Positions 17,231 to 27,507 are shown, counted from the stretch's first letter. The stretch is DNA of 64,000 bases from Vulcanimicrobiota bacterium (GCA_027452165.1 DAIDGX010000003.1:1-64000), one strand, 5' to 3'. Notes: generated by a model not told the origin, from the sequence alone. Translations and numbers: made by a program.

Positions 17231-17863
17231 CTACGCTCCCGCCTTCGACTTGACGCTCTTGCGAACGACGACGAGGGCATTCTTCGGGCCAGGGATCGGG
17301 CCACGCACGAGCAGCAGATTGCGCTCGGTATCGGCCTTGACCACTTCCAAATTTTGATGCGTCGTGCGATCGACACCGTAGTGCCCCGGACGACGGCTGC
17401 CCTTCACGGTGCGTCCCGCGTTGGTATCGCCGTTCGAAGCAGGTTGACGGTGGATCATCGAGCCGTGGCTCGCGCCGCCGCCCGAGAAGTTGTGACGCTT
17501 GATGCCGCCCGAGAAACCGTGGCCTTTCGAGATACCAACGACGTCAACGCGATCGCCCGGTTCGAAACCGGCGACGGTAACGCTCTGCCCGACTTCGACG
17601 CCGTCGATGTCGGTGCGGAACTCGCGCACGAAGCGGGTGGCCTCGACGCCTTGTTTTTTGAAATGTCCAGCAAGGGCACGGCTGACGCGAGCTTTTTTAA
17701 CCGCACCGAAACCGAGCGCAACGGCGTCATAGCCATGCGTCTCTTTCGTGCGGCGCTCCACGACCGTGCAGGGACCGGCTTCGATCACCGTGACCGGCAC
17801 ATAGCGCCCGTCGTCGGTGAACACGCTCGTCATCCCAACCTTGCGGCCAAGGATGTTTTTCAC
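17231..17863 (-). CDS. rplC: 50S ribosomal protein L3
   Basis: 210 aa. MKNILGRKVGMTSVFTDDG, VVERRTKETHGYDAVALGFG, SKGHGFSGGIKRHNFSGGGASHGS (in part), and GRTVKGSRRPGHYGVDRTTHQNL with the methylatable Gln region. It is the first gene of the operon here, because rpsJ lies 4.5 kb away at the end of the str operon. Confidence 0.98.
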   Translation of the reverse strand: MKNILGRKVGMTSVFTDDGRYVPVTVIEAGPCTVVERRTKETHGYDAVALGFGAVKKARVSRALAGHFKKQGVEATRFVREFRTDIDGVEVGQSVTVAGFEPGDRVDVVGISKGHGFSGGIKRHNFSGGGASHGSMIHRQPASNGDTNAGRTVKGSRRPGHYGVDRTTHQNLEVVKADTERNLLLVRGPIPGPKNALVVVRKSVKSKAGA

Positions 17864-17928
17864 GAATGTATCCTCGTCCTACGATGTTGGTCAGCACACG
17901 GGCCCTGGCGTACTGACTGATATTTTCA

Positions 17929-17956
17929 CCGGCACGCGCGAAGAAGCGCGGACCGG
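17929..17956 (-). promoter_or_regulatory. Hairpin in the leader of the rplC operon
   Basis: CCGG (17929-17932), CA, CGCGC (17935-17939), a 6-nt loop, GCGCG (17946-17950), GA, CCGG (17953-17956). It lies in the predicted 5' leader, about 65 nt upstream of rplC and just past the predicted start of transcription. It could serve an autoregulatory role like the S10 leader of E. coli, but this is untested. Confidence 0.4.
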
Positions 17957-17974
17957 CTGGACCACAACCCCGGA

Positions 17975-18004
17975 ACTATATCAAGGGGCTGGAGCTCCAG
18001 TCAA
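17975..18004 (-). promoter_or_regulatory. Promoter of the rplC-rpsM operon
   Basis: Reading on the minus strand: -35 TTGACT (complement of 17999-18004), an 18-nt spacer, and -10 TATAGT (complement of 17975-17980). The -10 is preceded by TTGA, giving an extended TGn -10. The -35 lies inside the 3' end of the upstream ClC gene. The str promoter at 27508-27536 has almost the same spacer end, CCTTGA. Confidence 0.75.
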
Positions 18005-19579
18005 GGGCTTGAGGCGCAGTCGCCGCACCCGGCGCCGATCCGACTCTCCCTCCATCCCCATCCGCCAGGCGACCAGGAGCTCGGGCGCACCGATGATGCC
18101 CACCCAGTTCCCGTCCGCGTCGAGCACCGCGGCCTCGCTCACGCCCCCCTGCGCCATCAGGTTCGCCGCCGTGCGAACCTTGTCGGCCGTGCCGACCTCG
18201 AGCTGCGGCCGCACGCCTCCGGCAGCGCGCATAACCAGGCCCACGTCGATCAGCTCGAGCGGATGGACGGCATACTCGCGAGCGACATGCATACCACGGC
18301 GCGCCAGCTTCTCCGTTAGAATGGAGCGCGGAACGAAGACGACGGTGAAGGCGGTCGCCGCCACACAGGCGGCAAAGACCTCAGGGGCAAGGGCCCACGC
18401 GTGGGTCGTCTCGAGGGCGAAGAGCGTCCCCATGAAGGGTGCGCGCATCGTACCCCCCATCAGGGCCGCCATGCCGACGATCGCCCACAGCCCCCCGTCA
18501 TGTCCCGGGATCGCAAGGGCGCAGAGGGTGCCGACGGCAGCGCCAATCATCAGCAGGGGCGCGAGGACACCGCCGGAGGTTCCCGACGAGAGGCTAATCA
18601 CCCAGATGGCGACCTTCACGAGGATGACGCTGGCAACAAGCGTAAGGCCGAGCCGCCCGTTGACCATGCTCGCGATCGTGGGATATCCGACGCCGAGCGC
18701 CGCTGGCACGAACCAGCCGCCGACACCGACGAAAAGGCCGCCGATCGCCGGCCACCACATCCAATGGAGCGGCAGTTTGGCATAGCCATCCTCAGCCAGA
18801 TAGACGAGCTTGGTCATCAGCATCGACACGGCGCCGCCCGCGAAGCCGACTGCGACGGCCCATGGCACGAGGCCGAGTGCAGCGTCGTGCACGCCAAGTG
18901 CGACGAAGGGCGGCTGCGCGCCGATCAACGGCACGCGCAACATCGCCGCAACGAACGACGCCACCGCGACCGGCACGAAACTGCGCGGACGCCACTCGAA
19001 GAGCAGCAATTCGACGGCAATCAACACCGAAGCGATCGGAGCGCCGAAGGTTGCCGACATGCCGCCAGCCGCGCCGGCGACGAGCAACGTGCGGCGCTCG
19101 AGCGATGACAGGTGGAGAAATTGCGCAAAGAGCGACCCGAAAGCACCACCCGTCATGATGATCGGCCCTTCTGCACCGAAGGGGCCACCGGTGCCGATCG
19201 TGATCGCCGACGCGATCGGCTTCCAAAACGCCACACGCGCCTGGATGATGCTATCGCCTTCGAGAATCGCCGCGATCGCCTCGGGGATCCCGTGACCGCG
19301 AATTTTATCGGTCGCAAACTTGGCGATGAGGCCAACGAGCAGCCCGCCGATCACCGGAATCGCAATCGAGACCGGGCCGATGCGATGCGGATCCGGCTGG
19401 ACGAGGCCGCTCTGCACGCTCCCAAAATAGGCGAGATGCGTGATCAGCCCGATCAGGAGCAGGAGCAGCTTGGCGAGCAACGCCGACGCAGCGCCCACGA
19501 GCAGGGCGAGCGCGCATAGGATCGCTAGGCGCTTGGGGTCAGTCGTAAAGTCGCGAAGCGACGAGTCGTGCGGCAGCAT
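17981..19579 (-). CDS. ClC-family chloride channel/antiporter with C-terminal CBS region
   Basis: 532 aa. It has the three ClC selectivity motifs: GHGIPE (usual GSGIP, with His for Ser), GAEGP with the gating Glu, and GTSGGVLAP (GxFxP region). The gating Glu suggests a proton-coupled exchanger. Residues about 440-505 (HPLELIDVGLVMRAAGGVRP, then ADKVRTAANLMAQGGVSEAA) look like a short or single CBS module. Its 3' end overlaps the promoter of the S10 operon. It stands alone, with a 77-nt gap after the downstream-strand neighbour and no strong ribosome-binding site. Confidence 0.88.
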   Translation of the reverse strand: MLPHDSSLRDFTTDPKRLAILCALALLVGAASALLAKLLLLLIGLITHLAYFGSVQSGLVQPDPHRIGPVSIAIPVIGGLLVGLIAKFATDKIRGHGIPEAIAAILEGDSIIQARVAFWKPIASAITIGTGGPFGAEGPIIMTGGAFGSLFAQFLHLSSLERRTLLVAGAAGGMSATFGAPIASVLIAVELLLFEWRPRSFVPVAVASFVAAMLRVPLIGAQPPFVALGVHDAALGLVPWAVAVGFAGGAVSMLMTKLVYLAEDGYAKLPLHWMWWPAIGGLFVGVGGWFVPAALGVGYPTIASMVNGRLGLTLVASVILVKVAIWVISLSSGTSGGVLAPLLMIGAAVGTLCALAIPGHDGGLWAIVGMAALMGGTMRAPFMGTLFALETTHAWALAPEVFAACVAATAFTVVFVPRSILTEKLARRGMHVAREYAVHPLELIDVGLVMRAAGGVRPQLEVGTADKVRTAANLMAQGGVSEAAVLDADGNWVGIIGAPELLVAWRMGMEGESDRRRVRRLRLKPLTGAPAP

Positions 19580-19656
19580 GATTTCTCATGCTAGCGCCAC
19601 GCGCGTTTGCGTGCAGGAGGAAAAGTCAGGTTCCCGCGATGCGCTGGGTTATCGCC

Positions 19657-20844
19657 TTAGGTGAACGCGGCTATTCCGGTGATCTGCTGACCGATCACGA
19701 GGGTATGGACCTCGCTCGTCCCCTCGTAGGTCAGCACCGACTCCAGGTTGTTCATGTGACGAATCACCGGATACTCGAGCGTGACGCCGTTTGCGCCGAG
19801 AATCGTGCGGGCCTCGCGACAGATCTTTAGCGCCTCGCGAACGTTGTTGAGTTTACCGAAGCTCACCTGCGACGGATGCAGGCGGCCCTGGTCTTTCATG
19901 CGTCCGAGATGTACGGCGAGCAGCGAGCCTTTGCCAAGTTCGAGCAGCATGTTTGCGAGCTTCTCTTGCGTGATTTGGAAGCCGCCGATCGGGCGATCGA
20001 ACTGCACGCGCGTCTTCGCATACTCAAGCGCGCTTTCATAGCACGCGCGCGCCGCGCCCATCGCCCCCCAAATGATACCGAACCGTGCCTCGCTCAAACA
20101 CGCAAGCGGGCCCGAAAGTCCCTTTGCGTGCGGCAATTGCGCATCGGCGGGCAGCCGCACATCTTGCAGCACGAGTTCGCTCGTGATCGACGCGCGCAAC
20201 GAAATTTTCTTGTGAATATCCGACGTCGTGAAGCCGGGTGCGCCCTTCTCCACGATAAATCCGCGAATGCCGTCGTCGGTGTTCGCCCACACGATCGCGA
20301 GATCGGCGATCGAACCGTTCGTGATCCAGAGCTTCGTGCCGTTGAGCACCCAGTCGCTTCCGTCGCGGCGCGCGAACGTACGCATGCCGGCGGGATTACT
20401 GCCGAAATCGGGTTCCGTCAAACCGAAACACCCAATCGCTTCGCCGCGCGCCATGCGCGGTAACCAACGCTCCTTCTGCTCCTTCGAACCCCAGCGATGA
20501 ATCGCGAACATCGCAAGCGATCCTTGCACCGACGCGAAACTGCGCACGCCCGCGTCGCCCGCTTCGAGTTCCATGCACGCGATGCCGTAGGCAACGGCGC
20601 TCGCACCCGGGCACTCGTAGCCGTGCAGATGCATGCCGAGCAATCCGAGCTTCCCGAGTTCGCGACCAAGCTCGCGCGGTAGATACCCTGCTTCGAACCA
20701 TTCGCCGACGTTGGGCAACACGCGGTCGCGCACGAAGGTGCGGACGGTGTCGCGAATCAGGCGTTCCTCGTCGGAAAGCAGCGCGTCGATGCCGAGAAAA
20801 TCGACGGCATCGGGCGCCGCGGGAGTGTTGTGGGTGGTCGTCAT
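19657..20844 (-). CDS. gcdH: Acyl-CoA dehydrogenase, glutaryl-CoA dehydrogenase type
   Basis: 395 aa flavoenzyme. The catalytic Glu374 lies in LTYEGTSEVHTL, the closing pattern VIGQQITGIAAF is typical of glutaryl-CoA dehydrogenases, and Arg101 in GVRSFASVQGSL matches the Arg that binds the glutaryl carboxylate in the human enzyme. GLTEPDFGSNP and LWITNGSIADL are the FAD-domain signatures. It would oxidise and decarboxylate glutaryl-CoA to crotonyl-CoA in lysine, tryptophan or benzoyl-CoA catabolism. It lies 11 nt after a START-like gene on the same strand. The specific substrate is inferred from motifs only. Confidence 0.85.
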   Translation of the reverse strand: MTTTHNTPAAPDAVDFLGIDALLSDEERLIRDTVRTFVRDRVLPNVGEWFEAGYLPRELGRELGKLGLLGMHLHGYECPGASAVAYGIACMELEAGDAGVRSFASVQGSLAMFAIHRWGSKEQKERWLPRMARGEAIGCFGLTEPDFGSNPAGMRTFARRDGSDWVLNGTKLWITNGSIADLAIVWANTDDGIRGFIVEKGAPGFTTSDIHKKISLRASITSELVLQDVRLPADAQLPHAKGLSGPLACLSEARFGIIWGAMGAARACYESALEYAKTRVQFDRPIGGFQITQEKLANMLLELGKGSLLAVHLGRMKDQGRLHPSQVSFGKLNNVREALKICREARTILGANGVTLEYPVIRHMNNLESVLTYEGTSEVHTLVIGQQITGIAAFT

Positions 20845-20855
20845 GGGTTGCGGTC

Positions 20856-21281
20856 CTAGCGCTTGAGCACGCGAGCGATCTTCTCAAAGAGCGCGTCGGT
20901 TGAGCGCTCGAAGGCGTCTTCGAAGCGACGCCACAGCAAACGGCCGTCGGTATCGCTCAGCGACGCCTCGATACGATACTCGAGCTGCGTTTGTTTGCCT
21001 TCGCTCGTCAGGTAGAACCCGTGCGTGCCGTCGATGCCGTCGTTGAGGATGCGCCATACGATCCGTTCGTCGGGCTCAGCCTCCGCGAGCACCGCGTGCA
21101 GGCCCAAGTGCCACTCCTCGGTCTTCTCCGGAGCGAGTGGGCCCGGAGAGCGCATGAACGGTTGTGACGCGAACGGCCAAATCTGGTCGCCCGACGTCCC
21201 CATCTCTTCGAGCAGATGATAGATGCGGCGCTTGGTTCCGTGAAACGTACGGCTGCGGGACTCTCGAAGTGCGATCGGCAT
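20856..21281 (-). CDS. SRPBCC/START-like domain protein
   Basis: 141 aa from ATG 21281. The pattern RTFHGTKRRIYHLLEEMGTS at the N-terminus, EEWHLGLHAVLAEAEPDERIVWR in the middle, and a C-terminal helix beginning WRRFEDAFERSTDALFEKIARVL match the polyketide-cyclase/START fold used to bind or modify small hydrophobic ligands. A longer start at GTG 21332 overlaps the methyltransferase and cannot be excluded. It lies between a methyltransferase and an acyl-CoA dehydrogenase on the same strand. Ligand unknown. Confidence 0.65.
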   Translation of the reverse strand: MPIALRESRSRTFHGTKRRIYHLLEEMGTSGDQIWPFASQPFMRSPGPLAPEKTEEWHLGLHAVLAEAEPDERIVWRILNDGIDGTHGFYLTSEGKQTQLEYRIEASLSDTDGRLLWRRFEDAFERSTDALFEKIARVLKR

Positions 21282-21312
21282 GCCGCGTGGGTTCTCCCCC
21301 GCGTACGCTAGC

Positions 21313-22065
21313 TCATTCGACGCGTACACTTTCGTCGCGCTCGCCCATGTAGGCGGTTGCAACGAGCACGAAACGCGCGCTGCCGCCGGGCGGCGCATCG
21401 AAGAGTCCGCGTAGCGCCACCTCCATCGCATCGTATGCCGGCCCGCTCTTGGGCAGATACGAAGCCGAGCGCGAGAAACCGATAAGCGTCGCCCAATCGA
21501 GCGGGCGCTCGTGGCGGACGCAGACGCGACGCACGTCGCGCCAGCCGTGCCGCACCAGGTCATGCTCGACGGTGCCCTCGCGTGCGATACGCGCGCGCTC
21601 CGTCTCATCGAGCACAAAGCGATCGATGACACGCTGGTACGCAGCGGTGAAGGCGTCGTCGCGATCGCGCTCGTTCCATACCGCCGCGAAGCGCGCCGTC
21701 GTGCGCGTGATCCGCGCAACTTCGCGCAGGACGCGATCGGGGTCGAACCAGTGGTATGCCTGAAAGGCGGTTACCACATCGATGCTCGCATCCGCGAGCG
21801 TCGTCGCCTCGGCGGTAGCATCGATCGCAATCACCCCGTCGCCGGGCGCGATCGCCGCGCGCATCGGGCCGTTCGGCTCCACCGCATACACGCGCGCTCC
21901 GCACGCTGCGAGCAGCCAGGCCGAAATGCCGGTGCCGGCGCCGAGATCGGCGACCGCCGGTGCGGTGAAGCCATCGAGCACCGCCTCGACGAGCGCCCGC
22001 GGATAGCTCGGCCGAAACCGGGCATAATCCGTCGCACGCGCGCCAAAGCGGGTCGTTGGATCCAT
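21313..22065 (-). CDS. SAM-dependent methyltransferase (class I)
   Basis: 250 aa. The glycine-rich motif VADLGAGTGISAW, the acidic VYAVEPNGPMRAAI, and motif IV VVTAFQAYHWFDPD with the conserved YHWF are those of the Methyltransf_11 group. FGARATDYARFRPSYP is a common N-terminal signature in this class. Substrate unknown. The gene lies 7 nt after a small membrane protein and 31 nt before the START-like gene, so the three may be co-transcribed. Confidence 0.85.
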   Translation of the reverse strand: MDPTTRFGARATDYARFRPSYPRALVEAVLDGFTAPAVADLGAGTGISAWLLAACGARVYAVEPNGPMRAAIAPGDGVIAIDATAEATTLADASIDVVTAFQAYHWFDPDRVLREVARITRTTARFAAVWNERDRDDAFTAAYQRVIDRFVLDETERARIAREGTVEHDLVRHGWRDVRRVCVRHERPLDWATLIGFSRSASYLPKSGPAYDAMEVALRGLFDAPPGGSARFVLVATAYMGERDESVRVE

Positions 22066-22072
22066 CAGGGGC

Positions 22073-22306
22073 CTATTTCGCCGCCTTCTCGCGGTCCGCG
22101 AGCTTGCCGAGCGAGTTCACGACGACGATCGCGAGGATCGTCACGAGCACCGCATAGATCAATTCGGCGATGACGCCGCTTCCCGGTTTCAGGAATACCG
22201 CGATGACGTCGGCTATAAACTTATTCCACGCACCCGCCGCGATCAGACCGAACGCCACGGTCGCAAGCGAGATCATCGTTCCAAGATACGTCGGTTTTAC
22301 TTCCAT
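22073..22306 (-). CDS. Small membrane protein, DUF5654-like
   Basis: 77 aa from ATG 22306, chosen because a GGAGGG site lies 6 nt upstream; the frame extends further up but into the terminator. Two membrane segments are separated by a loop: ISLATVAFGLIAAGAWNKFI and LIYAVLVTILAIVVVNSLG, then a charged tail ADREKAAK. The AAxAWN pattern fits the DUF5654 family. Function unknown. It begins directly after the terminator of the str operon, so it starts a new transcription unit. Confidence 0.6.
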   Translation of the reverse strand: MEVKPTYLGTMISLATVAFGLIAAGAWNKFIADVIAVFLKPGSGVIAELIYAVLVTILAIVVVNSLGKLADREKAAK

Positions 22307-22333
22307 GAATAAGCCCTCCACTCGGAATCCGGC

Positions 22334-22366
22334 AAAACAAAAAGAACCCGAAGTTGCCTTCGGGTT
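22334..22366 (-). terminator. Intrinsic terminator of the str operon after rpsJ
   Basis: GAACCCGAAG (22344-22353), a 4-nt loop and CTTCGGGTTC (22358-22367 region, ending at 22366 or 22367) form a 10-bp stem followed on the minus strand by TTTTTGTTTT. It is the clearest intrinsic terminator in the window. A smaller hairpin CGGCGC (22396-22401) / GCGCCG (22405-22410) comes first, 8 nt after the rpsJ stop. Together they show that rpsJ ends the str operon. Confidence 0.88.
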
Positions 22367-22418
22367 CATCTAGGACCATTCCGCCGCGGATGGCTCGGCG
22401 CGTAGCGCCGATCCTTGC

Positions 22419-22727
22419 TTAAGCCTTGAGTTCGATATCGACGCCGGCCGGGAGATCGAGATGCATCAGCGCATCCATCGTCTTCGGCGACGCTTGGAGG
22501 ATGTCGATAAGCCGCTTGTGCGTACGCATCTCGAAATGCTCGCGCGACTTCTTGTCGTTGTTCGTCGAGCGCTGCACGCAGAACCGGTTGATCTCGGTCG
22601 GCAGCGGCACCGGGCCACTCACGAACGCGCCGGTACGCTTCGCCGTTTCGACGATACGCTCCGCACTCTGATCGAGCACCTTATGATCGAACGCTTTCAA
22701 ACGAATGCGAATCTTCTGTTTCGACAT
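22419..22727 (-). CDS. rpsJ: 30S ribosomal protein S10 (NusE)
   Basis: 102 aa. [38 protein letters not shown], and the [19 protein letters not shown] loop are standard S10, which also acts as NusE in antitermination. It is normally the first gene of the S10 operon. Here it is the last gene of the str operon, ended by an intrinsic terminator, and 4.5 kb separate it from rplC. A gap of 318 nt with repeats separates it from tuf. Confidence 0.98.
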   Translation of the reverse strand: MSKQKIRIRLKAFDHKVLDQSAERIVETAKRTGAFVSGPVPLPTEINRFCVQRSTNNDKKSREHFEMRTHKRLIDILQASPKTMDALMHLDLPAGVDIELKA

Positions 22728-22814
22728 CTCTTAAAAATCCTTAGTCTCTGTTGTCAATGATCGAACTCTGTGGCCAGCGAGCAGTCTATCACGCCCCGCT
22801 CGCCCTTGTCTATG

Positions 22815-22954
22815 CCAGCCCACCGCGAAGCGGAACTCCCCCCTCGCACGCCAGCCCACCGCGAAGCGGAACTCCCCCCTCGCATCAGCCAGCCCACCGC
22901 GAAGCGGAACTCGCCCCTCGCATCAGCCAGCCCACCGCGAAGCGGCACTCGCAG
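22815..22954. repeat. Tandem repeat of four 36-38-nt units, each with a small hairpin
   Basis: Units start at 22815, 22851, 22889 and 22927 (periods 36, 38, 38). Each begins CCAGCCCACCGCGAAGCGG and continues with AACTC-C-rich-CTCGCA; the last has GCACTC in place of GAACTC and is cut short. The core CCGC-GAA-GCGG is a self-complementary hairpin, so transcription through the array gives four stem-loops in a row. Two units also carry TCAG between copies. The array lies between tuf and rpsJ, and no conserved protein is encoded here. Confidence 0.85.
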
Positions 22955-22981
22955 CGGGTAGATTTTCGTTCAGAGTGAGGC

Positions 22982-23024
22982 GCGGTGGGGGTGACGTGGT
23001 CTAGGGACCACGATCCCCCACCGC
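22982..23024 (-). terminator. Long hairpin directly after tuf
   Basis: GCGGTGGGGG (22982-22991) pairs with CCCCCACCGC (23015-23024), and inside it CGTGGTC (22995-23001) pairs with GACCACG (23006-23012) around a 4-nt loop, giving 17 pairs with one small internal loop. It begins 21 nt past the tuf stop. No T-tract follows, so it may be a 3'-end-stabilising or partial terminator structure that tunes rpsJ relative to tuf. Confidence 0.6.
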
Positions 23025-23045
23025 AACGAAGCTCTGGGCGAAAAG

Positions 23046-24245
<1,200 letters not shown>

Positions 24246-24344
24246 GGTGTTTTGTTATGTCCTCGTTGGAGTATCCGCCGAATAACTCGACGGCGTGAGC
24301 TATGTTGTTGTGTTAGGAACCTCTAGCTTATGCCGCCGAGGTAG

Positions 24345-26450
24345 TTATGCCGGAGCACCCTTTTTGCCGGCTGACTTGGCCACGATTTCTTCCGTGACCG
24401 ACTTCGGAGCCTGCTCGTAATGAGAGAACTCCATCGTGTATGTCGCGCGACCCTGCGTTGCAGAACGCATGTCGGTTGCATACCCGAACATTTCCGAGAG
24501 CGGAACGTTCGCGGTGATTACCTGCGCGCCGCCCGGCGCCTCCTCCGTCGCCTGAATCATGCCGCGGCGGCGATTGAGATCGCCCGTGATCGCGCCCATA
24601 TAGTCTTTCGGCGTCGTCACTTCGACCTTCATGATCGGCTCGAGCAACACGGGACCGGCCGCGCGATTGGCTTCTTTCCAGCCCATCGACGCAGCGATCT
24701 TGAACGCCATTTCAGACGAATCGACGTCATGATAGGAACCGTCGAACGCGGTCACCTTGAAGTCGAGCACTGGGAATCCAGCGAGCACGCCGCTCTGCGA
24801 CGACTCCTCGATGCCCTGCTGCACGGCTTTCTGGTACTCCTTCGGAACCGCGCCGCCGACGATCTTCCATTCGAATTGGAAGCCGCTGCCCGGCTCGAGC
24901 GGTTCGACACGAAGCCACACGTCGCCGTACTGGCCCTTACCGCCGGACTGACGGACGAACTTGCCCTGCTTCTCGACGGTTTTGGTGATCGCTTCTTTGT
25001 AGGCGACTTGCGGTTTACCGACGTTCGCTTCGACTTTGAATTCGCGACGAAGGCGATCGAGAATGATCTCGAGATGCAGTTCGCCCATGCCGGCGATGAT
25101 CGTTTGCTGCGTCTCTTCGTCGGTCCACATGCGGAACGTGGGGTCTTCCTGCGCGAGGCGCTGGAGGCCCTTGCCCAACTGATCCTGATCGCCCTTGGTC
25201 TTCGGCTCGATCGCCTGCGAGATGACGGGATCCGGGAAGGTGATCGACTCGAGCACGATCGGATTCTTTTCGTCGCACAGCGTATCACCGGTGCGCGTAT
25301 CGGTCAGACCGACCGCCGCCGCGATGTCGCCCGCGCCGATCGAATCGATGTCTTCGCGATGGTTCGCGTGCATGCGCAGGATGCGCCCGATGCGCTCTTT
25401 TTTGCCCGAACGCGAATTATAGACGTACGAGCCCTTCTCGAGCGTACCCGAATAGACGCGGAAATACGTCAAGTTGCCATACGGATCGGTCGCAATCTTG
25501 AACGCGAGCGCCGCAAATGGTTCGCCATCATCGGGTTTGCGCACGATCTCCGCGTCCGACTTCGGCTCGGTACCGACGATCGCTTTTGCGTCCAGCGGCG
25601 AGGGCATATACTCGACGATCGCGTCGAGCAACGGCTGCACGCCTTTATTTTTGAACGCCGAACCACAGAGCATCGGCAACACCGTACCCGCGATCGTCGC
25701 TTTGCGCAGCGCCGCCTGCATGCGCTCGACCGGGAGGTCGTCGCCATTGAAGAACAACTCGAGCAGTTCGTCGTCTTGCTCGGCGATCGCCTCGACCAGT
25801 TCCTGACGCCACTTATCCGCCGTCGCCTTCAGTTCTCCGTCGGCGTCCGTAACCGGATCTTGCGCCATCGTCGATCCCAGATCGTCGGTGTAGATGATCT
25901 TCTTCATCGTGAAGAGATCGACGACACCTTTGAAGTTGTCCTCAGCGCCAATCGGCACCTGAATCGGAACCGCGCGCGCGCCGAGGCGCTCGCGAATCTT
26001 ATCGACGACGTTAAAGAAGTCCGCACCCATGCGATCCATCTTATTGACGAAGATGATGCGCGGAACTTTATACTTGTTCGCCTGACGCCACACGGTCTCG
26101 GACTGCGGCTGGACCGCAGCGACCGAGTCAAAGAGCGCCACCAGGCCATCGAGGACGCGCAGCGAGCGTTCGACCTCGACCGTGAAGTCCACGTGCCCAG
26201 GCGTATCGATGATGTTGATCCGGTTTTCGCGCCACGTGCAGGCGGTTGCGGCCGAGGTGATCGTGATGCCGCGCTCTTGCTCTTGGACCATCCAGTCCAT
26301 CGTCGCAGCGCCGTCGTGCACTTCACCGATCTTGTGCGTACGCCCCGTGTAGAACAGGATACGCTCAGTACACGTTGTCTTGCCGGCGTCGATGTGCGCG
26401 GCAATGCCGATGTTGCGGGTCCGGTCGAGCGGAAATTCTCTAGCAGCCAT
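24345..26450 (-). CDS. fusA: Elongation factor G
   Basis: 701 aa translocase. [23 protein letters not shown] (GTPase motifs), then domains II-V with GEGHLE-type [12 protein letters not shown] and the [18 protein letters not shown] segment of domain V. It ends at [18 protein letters not shown], with a short basic tail. It lies 12 nt after rpsG. Confidence 0.98.
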   Translation of the reverse strand: MAAREFPLDRTRNIGIAAHIDAGKTTCTERILFYTGRTHKIGEVHDGAATMDWMVQEQERGITITSAATACTWRENRINIIDTPGHVDFTVEVERSLRVLDGLVALFDSVAAVQPQSETVWRQANKYKVPRIIFVNKMDRMGADFFNVVDKIRERLGARAVPIQVPIGAEDNFKGVVDLFTMKKIIYTDDLGSTMAQDPVTDADGELKATADKWRQELVEAIAEQDDELLELFFNGDDLPVERMQAALRKATIAGTVLPMLCGSAFKNKGVQPLLDAIVEYMPSPLDAKAIVGTEPKSDAEIVRKPDDGEPFAALAFKIATDPYGNLTYFRVYSGTLEKGSYVYNSRSGKKERIGRILRMHANHREDIDSIGAGDIAAAVGLTDTRTGDTLCDEKNPIVLESITFPDPVISQAIEPKTKGDQDQLGKGLQRLAQEDPTFRMWTDEETQQTIIAGMGELHLEIILDRLRREFKVEANVGKPQVAYKEAITKTVEKQGKFVRQSGGKGQYGDVWLRVEPLEPGSGFQFEWKIVGGAVPKEYQKAVQQGIEESSQSGVLAGFPVLDFKVTAFDGSYHDVDSSEMAFKIAASMGWKEANRAAGPVLLEPIMKVEVTTPKDYMGAITGDLNRRRGMIQATEEAPGGAQVITANVPLSEMFGYATDMRSATQGRATYTMEFSHYEQAPKSVTEEIVAKSAGKKGAPA

Positions 26451-26462
26451 GATCCTTGAAAA

Positions 26463-26933
26463 TTACCAACGATAGTGGGCGAAGGCTTTATTCGCCTCGG
26501 CCATCTTATGCGTGTCTTCGCGTTTCTTGATCGTCGCGCCGGTGTTATTGGAGGCATCGAGCAGTTCGCCCGCGAGCTTCTCCTCAAACGAGCGACCGCC
26601 GCGCGCACGCGCGTACCCGATCAGCCAACGCATCGCCATCGCCTGGCGGCGGTCCGGACGCACTTCCATCGGCACCTGATAGGTAGCACCACCGACGCGT
26701 CGCGGGCGCACTTCGACGAGCGGCATCGCGTTCGATAGCGCCTGTTGGAAGATTTCGTACGGGTCGCGGCCCGTCTTCTCGGCGATGATGTCGAGCGCGC
26801 CGTACGTCACCTGTTCGGCAACCGACTTCTTCCCGTCGAGCATCACCTTGTTGATGAAGCGCGAGAGAATCTTCGAGTTGTACTTCGGATCGGCAAGAAT
26901 TTGGCGCTTCGGCGCTGGACCTTTGCGGGGCAT
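26463..26933 (-). CDS. rpsG: 30S ribosomal protein S7
   Basis: 156 aa. [44 protein letters not shown] (in part), [21 protein letters not shown] and [20 protein letters not shown]. It organises the 30S head and in E. coli represses the str operon. It is separated from rpsL by a dispersed repeat. Confidence 0.98.
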   Translation of the reverse strand: MPRKGPAPKRQILADPKYNSKILSRFINKVMLDGKKSVAEQVTYGALDIIAEKTGRDPYEIFQQALSNAMPLVEVRPRRVGGATYQVPMEVRPDRRQAMAMRWLIGYARARGGRSFEEKLAGELLDASNNTGATIKKREDTHKMAEANKAFAHYRW

Positions 26934-26956
26934 ATGCTTCTAAATTTCCTTTTTTA

Positions 26957-26975
26957 TCCTGAGCCTGTCGAAGGA
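26957..26975. repeat. Short dispersed repeat, copy 2, directly after rpsL stop
   Basis: TCCTGAGCCTGTCGAAGGA, an imperfect palindrome whose ends TCCT/AGGA are complementary. It starts 1 nt past the rpsL stop and matches the copy at 10983-11001 in 16 of 19 positions. Placement in the same way beside two different r-protein genes suggests insertion at stop codons or selection as a mild 3' element. Confidence 0.65.
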
Positions 26976-26976
26976 C

Positions 26977-27417
26977 TTACTTCTTCTTATCGCGCTTGGC
27001 GCCGTACTTCGAGCGCCCTTGCTTGCGGTTCGCCGTGCCGGCGGTGTCGAGCGTGCCGCGGATAATGTGGTAGCGCACGCCCGGAAGATCTTTCACACGA
27101 CCGCCACGCACGAGCACGACCGAGTGCTCCTGCAGATTGTGGCCGATACCGGGGATGTATGCCGTGACCTCTTCGCCGTTGGTCAGACGGACACGAGCGA
27201 CCTTACGCAGCGCCGAGTTGGGCTTCTTCGGCGTTACCGTCTTCACTTGCGTGCAGACGCCGCGACGCTGCGGGTTACCCTTGACCTCAAAGGCGCGGGT
27301 CGGAAGATCCGGGTGGCCCGGCTTCGGTCCGGTGAGGATCACGCGGAACGCGCGGGTCTTGACCTTCTTCTCCGTTTTCGCCCGGCCCCGGCGGACCAGC
27401 TGGTTGATCGTTGGCAC
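26977..27417 (-). CDS. rpsL: 30S ribosomal protein S12 with an N-terminal insertion
   Basis: 146 aa. Conserved parts are [44 protein letters not shown] (in part), [21 protein letters not shown] and the basic C-terminus. Between residue 21 and residue 47 there are about 21 more residues than in E. coli S12 ([15 protein letters not shown], then [12 protein letters not shown]), just before the PQRRGVC loop. The streptomycin-type Lys residues in TPKKPNS and GRVKDLP are present. It is the first gene of the str operon. Confidence 0.97.
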   Translation of the reverse strand: MPTINQLVRRGRAKTEKKVKTRAFRVILTGPKPGHPDLPTRAFEVKGNPQRRGVCTQVKTVTPKKPNSALRKVARVRLTNGEEVTAYIPGIGHNLQEHSVVLVRGGRVKDLPGVRYHIIRGTLDTAGTANRKQGRSKYGAKRDKKK

Positions 27418-27437
27418 GAAGTTTGTATCCCCGAATC

Positions 27438-27454
27438 ACGGGCGGCAAGCCCGT
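27438..27454 (-). promoter_or_regulatory. Hairpin in the rpsL leader
   Basis: ACGGGC (27438-27443) and GCCCGT (27449-27454) with a 5-nt loop, in the 5' leader of the str mRNA about 20 nt before rpsL. A second small stem, CCGC-AGGT-GCGG on the minus strand near 27478-27491, lies closer to the transcription start. Role unknown. Confidence 0.35.
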
Positions 27455-27507
27455 CGTTGTAAGCACACACAAATTCGGCCGCACCTGCGGTGGGCCCGAA
27501 CCTGGGC

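Noticed and set aside
22815-22954. CRISPR-like array
   Set aside because: The four units are contiguous with no spacer between them, only four copies exist, and no cas genes lie near.
24420-26459. A 679-codon open frame antisense to fusA, and similar long frames antisense to tuf, rpsC and the abmA gene
   Set aside because: High GC with strong third-position bias leaves the opposite strand open. The translations are Arg/His/Asp-rich and show no domain pattern, while the sense genes are certain.
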